Source: a gamma proteobacterium NOR5-3 (GTDB lineage: Bacteria; Pseudomonadota; Gammaproteobacteria; Pseudomonadales; Halieaceae). Taken from it: a stretch of DNA of 64,000 nt. Below, piece after piece: positions 59,401 to 64,000 of this stretch. Position numbers and translations under genes: made by a program. The DNA lies in the NCBI GenBank assembly GCA_000158155.1, contig DS999407.1, positions 521,257-585,256 on the forward strand. The letters are read 5' to 3'. Within the stretch, counting starts at the first letter, position 1. Each line of letters begins with the position of its first letter. The notes under the pieces are model-generated. The model was not told the origin of the DNA, did not search any database, and saw only the letters and a program-made list of their open reading frames with translations.

Positions 59401-59463
59401 GGCCGAAACCGTGCCTGCAGCTCAAATCAGGAATCAACCGATACGCCGCTGGAACGGCGGTAA
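56461..59463 (+). CDS. Propeller-sensor diguanylate cyclase
   Basis: This 1000-residue protein is a membrane receptor that makes cyclic di-GMP. After a signal/leader (about residues 1-42) come repeated two-component-regulator-propeller blades (pattern W-x-G-T-x-G-G-L/V-x-R, for example LWIGTYGGGAVRM and LWIGTFGEGLFRI) to about residue 640, then a Y_Y_Y-like domain, one transmembrane helix (about 763-785), and a GGDEF domain with intact G-G-E-E-F (RYGGEEFVVLL). The sensor blades would lie in the periplasm. It follows the receptor gene by 144 nt. The final 30 nt overlap the end of dinG on the opposite strand. The stimulus is unknown. Confidence 0.93.
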   Translation: MLRIGDRHRRSALHGRSALVSACWAALLVVGIMGLSANSQALNPDRLLSQYLLDHYGRDSGLPSDRVWVSTEGPRGYLWIGTQGGLARFDGVNFKAYNQQSHPAFKASDIRALEWTPDGDLWIGTYGGGAVRMRGKEFTTFTTDDGLIGNVIYDIHRTVDGSIWFATDQGVSQLVADEFSSWTVDDGLAFNGATHIAQDQQGTLWFSSLTNGVSFFDGGRFEHIGLDEGLDSLQIHMLKWDKELGIIVGTATGSIYQLSAVQGPQKLPMSNPVAIEEYLRDRDGNRWLGSYGEGLWRASADGSETRFSFGTGNETEHIFSLIEDTRGTLWASTTRGLFGLRDSPFLSLGTAEGLADSTFVVTADNDGTVWAGSEPHGLFRISADGKLSQPHPELINKTISSLLISVDGSLWIGTFGEGLFRIHNGVITHFGEEDGLFGLHIFALQQLRDGTIWISTNLALNIWQDDASPISQPLPELDGKVPRHILEGKDGTVWLSSAQGLFIYRNGLLEQKIIGDGPTSSVVRASYEDERGVLWIAAGNGTLSRLDQGRLFTFDSSHGLPFSAGYAILEDKARNLWISGTQGLLRVSRDSLDAVARGERNVLDTRLFDETDGLRSTQFVGGFQPAAWSTPDNRLWFVSTKGLMAFSPQGLASETPMLRTYIDAVRVDGSPIDLLEPLQLPADFQSLEIDYSSPELSNPQSVNFRYSIAANSDSWTSAGDRRTAYFTALPAGNTVFRVQASFNGESPSQSSENVAALSINRAPHWYETTWSVLVAAALIGLLVTLLQRFQSRNARRKEQQLRALVDLRTRELREALVRVEANSRIDSLTGVANRRHLEEQLNATWSMARRSGAPVSILMLDIDLFKQYNDTLGHSAGDDCLRLIAQAIKSKLLREHDMLARYGGEEFVVLLYDTDAKGAERAANRILDCVRVLDLPHPASDVSEHVTISIGCATLGEKERDDPHRLIDLADKALYQAKAQGRNRACSSNQESTDTPLERR

Positions 59464-61557
59464 AGAGTCGAGAATCGCCCGCCCATAGCGGCGAGTGAGC
59501 ACTCGTCGATCCATGAGTGTGACTCTGCCGTTATCAGTTTCGGTGCGCAGAAGACGGCCACTGGCCTGCACAAGCTTAAGTGCGGCATCGGGAACGCTGA
59601 TCTCCATAAAGGCATTCCGTCCCTGAGCTTCGAGCCATTCAGCCAGTGCCGCGTCCACCGGGTTGTCCGGCACCGCAAAGGGTAACTTGGCGATAACCAC
59701 GTGCTGGCAATAATTGCCGGGCAGATCCACGCCTTCGGCAAAGCTCGCCAAACCGAAGATTACGGCACCCTCTCCGCCATCGATCTTCTCTCGATGTCGG
59801 CGAATAATTTCCTGCTTACTAAAATCATCCTGACGAATCGTCCGGTCCCGCCACTCTCGGGGAAGTCCGTCATAGACATCGTTCATTTGCCGGCGGGAAG
59901 AGAACAATACAAGACTGCCTTCCCTGGCATCCAGTAGCTGAGGCAGCTGCGTTATCAACTCCTCCGTGTGCGCTGACGCGTTACTGGGTTCACTGTCCAT
60001 CGCTGGCACATGCAGGGTTGCCCGGCTGTAGTCAAAGGGACTGACTACGATCTTATAGCGACCATCTTCCGGCACGCCGGAACGTGCTCTAAAACGATCA
60101 AAGCTACCTAAAGCCGTCATCGTGGCCGAGGTCAGCACCACAGCGGCCGCTCGCTCCCACAACTGCTCCCGGAGAATATCCGCGGCCAGAATATGGCTAC
60201 AGTGAAAATCAATGGCCATGTCTTCGTCGTCTGCGCGACGACGAAGCCAACGGGCCCGGGGCGGGGATTCCTCGGCGGCGTCTGCCGCAAAGTCTTTCCA
60301 TAGTGACAGCACGCCCTCAGCGCGCACGAGCATGCCTCCCACGGCCATTTGCCAGGCCTCGATCTCATCGCGCTGAGATGCAAAGGCCTCATCCTCCAAC
60401 GCATCGTCCAAACCTGCCTCGAGAGTCATAAGGCGCCCGTTGAGACGCGACCACTGGCTCGCTATCGCTATAGCGGCCTGCTGCAGATCCTCAGGAACAA
60501 CGCCGCCGGCAAACCGCAGCTGCTCTTCGAAATCTCCCGCCCCCGCCATGAGCACCGCAGCCTGCTCGCCGATCTGCTGCAGACGCAGCTGAAGATCGTC
60601 AAACAGCGCAGACATGGGCTCCAGCACGGAAGACAGTCCCGGCAACGCCGTTAACAGTGGTGCGCCTTTCGCCAGGGCTTTGCGGCTATCCCCAAGCCAC
60701 GACAACGTAGACGGCAAGCGGCAAAAGGAAGCGAAGTGATTCAGCGCCTTATCCGGCAGATGATGTCCTTCGTCAAAGATATAAATGCTGTCCTGCGGTG
60801 CAGGCAGAATCGCACCGCCGCCCAAAGCGAGATCTGACAGCACCAGGTCGTGGTTCGTCACCACAATATCGGCTTCCTGCAAGCCGTCCCGGGCTCGGTA
60901 AAAGCTGCAGTTACGAATATTGGGGCAGCGCCTGCCGCTGCATTGCCCCTGATCGGCGGTCACCGGAAACCAGTCCACATCATCAATGGGCGCTGACCAG
61001 TTATCCCGATCGCCATCCCAATCACCACGACCCAGGGCGTCGAGCATTCGCCCGTAACTCTCCAGCGCGTCACGGGCGAGCGTTGGCGCCACTTCGTCGG
61101 GATACAGCCCCATGGTCTGCCCCCCACCGGACTCCCGGGCCATGAGTCGATCCAGCTGACTGAGACAGAGATAACGCCGGCGGCCCTTGGCCAATACGTA
61201 ACTAAAGTCCAACCCACTGCCAGCTTTGATGTCCGGGAGGTCCTTGTGCACCAACTGCTCCTGCAGCGCTACAGTCGCCGTTGCAATAATCAGGCGTTTG
61301 TTGAGAACCCGCGCCATCACTAACGCAGGAATCACGTAGGCGATGGTTTTTCCCGTCCCCGTACCGGCCTCGATCACGGCGATGGGGGATCCTTCTGCGT
61401 CAGGGCCATCGATGACTGGCGCCAGCAGCGCCAGCGTATTAGCGACCTCTGCAATCATTTGCCGCTGCCCCCAGCGGGGCGTCAGCCCCCGGGCATCGGT
61501 AATCGCGGTGTAGGCTTCCCGGATGGCATCTTTATCCGCGGGAGAAAGAACACTCAC
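59434..61557 (-). CDS. dinG: ATP-dependent helicase DinG-like (Fe-S)
   Basis: This XPD/DinG-type superfamily 2 helicase unwinds DNA 5' to 3'. The 707-residue protein has Walker A E-A-G-T-G-T-G-K-T, the DEAH-like box D-E-G-H-H, and C-terminal motif VI (QASGRLLRTETDNG). Four cysteines fit the Fe-S cluster: one in R-Y-L-C-L-S, three in Q-C-S-G-R-R-C-P-N-I-R-N-C. In E. coli dinG is SOS-induced; here it overlaps the preceding acyltransferase gene by 4 nt, so it has no promoter of its own in this position. Confidence 0.94.
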   Translation of the reverse strand: MSVLSPADKDAIREAYTAITDARGLTPRWGQRQMIAEVANTLALLAPVIDGPDAEGSPIAVIEAGTGTGKTIAYVIPALVMARVLNKRLIIATATVALQEQLVHKDLPDIKAGSGLDFSYVLAKGRRRYLCLSQLDRLMARESGGGQTMGLYPDEVAPTLARDALESYGRMLDALGRGDWDGDRDNWSAPIDDVDWFPVTADQGQCSGRRCPNIRNCSFYRARDGLQEADIVVTNHDLVLSDLALGGGAILPAPQDSIYIFDEGHHLPDKALNHFASFCRLPSTLSWLGDSRKALAKGAPLLTALPGLSSVLEPMSALFDDLQLRLQQIGEQAAVLMAGAGDFEEQLRFAGGVVPEDLQQAAIAIASQWSRLNGRLMTLEAGLDDALEDEAFASQRDEIEAWQMAVGGMLVRAEGVLSLWKDFAADAAEESPPRARWLRRRADDEDMAIDFHCSHILAADILREQLWERAAAVVLTSATMTALGSFDRFRARSGVPEDGRYKIVVSPFDYSRATLHVPAMDSEPSNASAHTEELITQLPQLLDAREGSLVLFSSRRQMNDVYDGLPREWRDRTIRQDDFSKQEIIRRHREKIDGGEGAVIFGLASFAEGVDLPGNYCQHVVIAKLPFAVPDNPVDAALAEWLEAQGRNAFMEISVPDAALKLVQASGRLLRTETDNGRVTLMDRRVLTRRYGRAILDSLPPFQRRIG

Positions 61558-62711
61558 GAGAGGTTTTTAAGCTCCAGAACGCTGCGCAGGGCATTGGCAT
61601 AGCTGGCCAGGGCGAAGGGCCGCTCTGATTCTGAAAGAGCATCTATGCGAGCATTGAACGACGCCTGGGAGCAGCTGCCCTCAGCGATATCGATGCCAGC
61701 CAAATCAGCTTCCCCACCCAGGCGCTGGTAGGCCCACACGTTAACCGGATGGAGACGATACCCGCTCACCACCTGCGCATCGATCGCTGCCGCAACCTCT
61801 GCCGGCGACTCCAGGTCGCTCCCCAAAGGCGTTCCAAAATGCACGTGTACCCGACCCTTGGCACCGGAGATACCCTGACCAATAGACGCGATATCTTCCT
61901 GATCAGACTTTTCATAGCTGCCCGTGTTCTGACGATGACTCAGTTCCCGAGCTTTCATGGCGTCACAGGGATCCAGTTCATAACTGATCGCGACCGGCAC
62001 AATTCGCAGCGAAGCAATATGCTCACCAAAACTTTCGTTTTGCTTGTCGCGACTCAGAGACAGCATTTTTATCACCGCAGCCTCGGTGCGATCGCGGCCA
62101 TCTTTCGCCCGACCCTCGCGCTGGGCGATCCAGATAGGCGCGTTGTCCTCCTGTATGGATGAGCGAATATATTGGGCAAGCAGCTTGGAGTTGGCGAGCA
62201 ACTCCCGAGGCCCGCTCACCGACCGCTTTACCACAAAGCTTTTATTGAGCCGCATGAGATCGGCAACCCACTGCTGTTTGAGCAGGTTATCGCCAATAGC
62301 GATGCGCAGGGTTTCATACCCCGCCCGGTGCAAAGCATAGTTGGTGAGCGCCGGGTCCATAGCGATATCGCGATGATTGCTGATGAACAGGTGCGCACTT
62401 TTAGAGTCCAGCTGTTCAAGCCCGGAGACGCTCAAACCCGCGGTACTGTCCTCGATAAGACGCTCAACATAGACCCTCACACGCATTTGCAGCTCGGCAA
62501 TGCTGTCGACGTGGGCAAACTGACGACGAAGATAAAAGCGTGCCAGCGGCCGCAGGAGCCCTGCAAAAGGGAGCACTCCATCTCCAAATCGCAGCCGTAA
62601 CATGGCAGTCAGGAAGTCCGGGGACCCCGACAAACGGTCTATGGTGGGCCGCACCTCCCCGTCGGTATAGGGCCTGATTGCAGCAAAAGGATCTGACACA
62701 GAGAACTCCAA
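61554..62711 (-). CDS. Glycerol-3-phosphate/1-acylglycerol-phosphate-type acyltransferase
   Basis: This 385-residue protein has the acyltransferase block I H-x4-D (SNHRDIAMDP) and downstream conserved segments (ERGxx-like REGRAKDGRD; FGTPL) of the PlsC/PlsB-type family, which esterifies acyl chains onto glycerol phosphates or related lipids. Its large size and a C-terminal extension differ from plain PlsC. It is upstream of and coupled to dinG. Exact acceptor unknown. Confidence 0.85.
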   Translation of the reverse strand: MEFSVSDPFAAIRPYTDGEVRPTIDRLSGSPDFLTAMLRLRFGDGVLPFAGLLRPLARFYLRRQFAHVDSIAELQMRVRVYVERLIEDSTAGLSVSGLEQLDSKSAHLFISNHRDIAMDPALTNYALHRAGYETLRIAIGDNLLKQQWVADLMRLNKSFVVKRSVSGPRELLANSKLLAQYIRSSIQEDNAPIWIAQREGRAKDGRDRTEAAVIKMLSLSRDKQNESFGEHIASLRIVPVAISYELDPCDAMKARELSHRQNTGSYEKSDQEDIASIGQGISGAKGRVHVHFGTPLGSDLESPAEVAAAIDAQVVSGYRLHPVNVWAYQRLGGEADLAGIDIAEGSCSQASFNARIDALSESERPFALASYANALRSVLELKNLS

Positions 62712-62777
62712 AAAAAACGCGCCTCACCTTAACCAAAAAGCCTCTGGGCGTCATCCAGCGAATGCGTGGGTAGTGGC

Positions 62778-63665
62778 CTACTTTGAATTATTCCGCGTTT
62801 TATATGGGCCTCTTTTCTTCGGCTCTGGCGCACGATCGTCGATCAATTTTACGATGAATTCCAGATCGTAAACTGAGTCTGCAATACCCGCTTCCATGGC
62901 TGGAGTTACCTTCAGTGTTTTGTGGATTCGGCAGAAGTTGTAGTGCATGTAATGCAGTGAGATCGCATGCATGTGATTCTCGATTTTCTTGCTAAATCCA
63001 TTGGTGAGGCGCGTGAATCGACGCATAGACATGCGCATGGTCAGATTCTGGCGTTCTACAAAGCTAGTAGAGATATGCTTCTCGTCTGGCGCACCAATTT
63101 CACTGGTCAGGGTGGCGTTAAGAAACTTGGCCGGGCTATATCGCTTCTCACCTTTTGCTTGTCGATCTGTACCGTAGATTTTTATAAGACGTCCGTAGTC
63201 GATGTCATGGCCAAATGCGCACTCTACAGCCTCAAGATAGGGCCGATACCCATCAGTTGTCAGCTGTACACGGTTCGCCAAACGCAGTGCCAAGTCATCA
63301 ATAAATGTTTTCGCTGATTCCATATCGCGGTTTCCTACATGCCAACAGGGCACTAATTTGGTGTCGGCATCGATTGCTGTCCAAGTCCAAATATCTCCAG
63401 CGTCATCAGGGGCTGATTTAGCAGTCGCTACATTTTTTTGCTTTGCATAGACGAAGCTCCAGATCTCGTCGCACTGGATGCGCTTACAAGGCAGGTTACG
63501 AAGTGTTTTGTCTTGATAGTCGAGACACGCCTCGCCAGCATCACGCAGCAGCTTGTCAACTGTGGTTCGGCTGACGTCCGCCATACGAGCGGTAGCGCGG
63601 AGCGAGTTTCCCTCAACAAGCATGTGGAGGATTTGGGTTCGTTGCTTCGTGGTTAGCTTGTTCAT
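62778..63665 (-). CDS. IS1-like DDE transposase, single frame
   Basis: This protein of about 295 residues joins an N-terminal HTH (SLRATARMADVSRTTVDKLLRDAG) to an IS1-type DDE catalytic core with Asp in Q-C-D-E-I-W, Asp in L-T-T-D-G-Y, and Glu in S-F-V-E-R-Q-N-L-T-M-R, and ends in a basic tail. Classical IS1 encodes these on two frames; here they are on one, so no programmed frameshift is needed. I use ATG 63665 (MNKLTTKQ). TATAAT ends 4 nt before it, so the mRNA would be leaderless. A GTG 27 nt further up would place the promoter inside the gene. Terminal inverted repeats were not found, so element boundaries are unknown. Confidence 0.85.
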   Translation of the reverse strand: MNKLTTKQRTQILHMLVEGNSLRATARMADVSRTTVDKLLRDAGEACLDYQDKTLRNLPCKRIQCDEIWSFVYAKQKNVATAKSAPDDAGDIWTWTAIDADTKLVPCWHVGNRDMESAKTFIDDLALRLANRVQLTTDGYRPYLEAVECAFGHDIDYGRLIKIYGTDRQAKGEKRYSPAKFLNATLTSEIGAPDEKHISTSFVERQNLTMRMSMRRFTRLTNGFSKKIENHMHAISLHYMHYNFCRIHKTLKVTPAMEAGIADSVYDLEFIVKLIDDRAPEPKKRGPYKTRNNSK

Positions 63666-63677
63666 GGGTATTATAAT

Positions 63678-63693
63678 AGTGACAATTGTCACT
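63678..63693. promoter_or_regulatory. 16-bp perfect palindrome at the transposase promoter
   Basis: AGTGACAATTGTCACT is a perfect palindrome that abuts the transposase -10 element (TATAAT, 63675-63670 on the minus strand). It would lie between -35 and -10, where a repressor blocks RNA polymerase. A related copy is at 63711-63726. Confidence 0.65.
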
Positions 63694-63710
63694 TTAGTCC
63701 AGAACTATTT

Positions 63711-63726
63711 AGTGCTTTTTGTCACT
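63711..63726. promoter_or_regulatory. Related imperfect palindrome near the HTH gene promoter
   Basis: AGTGCTTTTTGTCACT has the same AGTG/TGTCACT ends as the perfect palindrome and lies exactly 33 bp (three helical turns) from it. It overlaps TTGTCA (63719-63724), a plausible -35 for the HTH gene, with GATTAT 18 nt on as a weak -10. Confidence 0.5.
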
Positions 63727-63771
63727 CTTTGATGTATCTTCTGATTATGCGTCTCACAGATTAGGCACGGC

Positions 63772-63966
63772 ATGTCTACTGACTTTTCGAAGATACTGAC
63801 AGAGCTCCGAGATTGGGGCTTCAACGACTACAAGATGGCCGAGATCACCGGCATTGAACGCAGCAAATTAAGCAAGCTTCGTACAGGTGACCGAAAGCAG
63901 CCGAACTATGATGATGGCGTGAGCATCATGGAAGTTTACAAAGCTGAGTCGAAAAGTAAGCGCTAG
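63772..63966 (+). CDS. Small helix-turn-helix protein, Cro/CI-like
   Basis: The 64-residue protein contains a helix-turn-helix (YKMAEITGIERSKLSKLRTGDR), resembling small Cro/C1-type or phage-borne repressors. It is divergent from the transposase gene, with two related palindromic sites between them, and so is the natural candidate for their repressor. The family is not known to me by name. The ribosome site is weak (TTAGG, about 8 nt before ATG). Confidence 0.7.
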   Translation: MSTDFSKILTELRDWGFNDYKMAEITGIERSKLSKLRTGDRKQPNYDDGVSIMEVYKAESKSKR

Positions 63967-64000
63967 TACGCTAAAATGAGACACGCGCCATGTTTATTAT

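Noticed and set aside
62778..63665. IS1-type programmed frameshift
   Set aside because: HTH and DDE parts are on one continuous frame, so no frameshift is needed.

Overview
The window reads as chromosomal DNA of a marine gammaproteobacterium. The Tol-Pal/Ruv block, the proA-nadD-rsfS-rlmH-mrdA-rodA-mltB-rlpA-dacA-ybeD-lipB block, the bfd/bfr/grxD/arg neighbourhood and a class Ia nrdAB with two ATP-cones are all arranged as in Pseudomonas-like and OM60/NOR5 (Halieaceae-like) genomes. GC looks moderate to high, lower at about 45.8-48 kb and from about 62.75 kb to the end. The family-level assignment is inference from gene order and protein style, not from an rRNA gene (none is present).

Layout. 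1-14.9 kb (nearly all minus strand): a truncated DUF3574-like exported protein, tRNA-Lys(TTT), then a long run which in transcription order is fmdB, aspS, yebC, ruvC, ruvA, ruvB, ybgC, tolQ, tolR, tolA, tolB, pal, cpoB, queE, queC, an exported M19 dipeptidase and an exported RidA. A LexA-like box lies in front of ruvC. A histone-H1-tailed HU protein is just upstream. 15.4-24 kb: proS and a lytic transglycosylase; a LuxR-type regulator next to a gamma-glutamylputrescine-synthetase-like enzyme and an exported endonuclease/phosphatase-fold protein; a MATE exporter; an acyl desaturase and a glutathione peroxidase. 24.2-35.8 kb (minus): prfC and the cell-wall elongation/lipoylation cluster from proA to lipB. 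36-44.7 kb: iron storage (bfd, bfr, with Fur-like sites), grxD, an in-frame argD-argF fusion, and nrdA/nrdB with NrdR-like and DnaA-like sites.

44.8-48 kb is a small accessory patch of unknown membrane-anchored proteins. 48.2-59.5 kb (plus): fadBA, an amidohydrolase, a cyclase-family hydrolase, a TonB-dependent receptor broken by a one-base deletion, and a large beta-propeller sensor diguanylate cyclase. 59.4-64 kb: dinG and an acyltransferase (minus), then an IS1-like DDE transposase divergent from a small HTH gene, with a perfect 16-bp palindrome in the shared promoter region.

The most notable points are: (i) the single-chain ArgD-ArgF protein; (ii) the exported dehydropeptidase-type M19 enzyme paired with an exported RidA, which together could process dehydropeptides in the periplasm; (iii) repeated small tandem duplications (12-17 bp units) in gaps and at gene 3' ends; (iv) the self-contained transposase/HTH switch with an operator-like palindrome and an apparently leaderless transposase gene.
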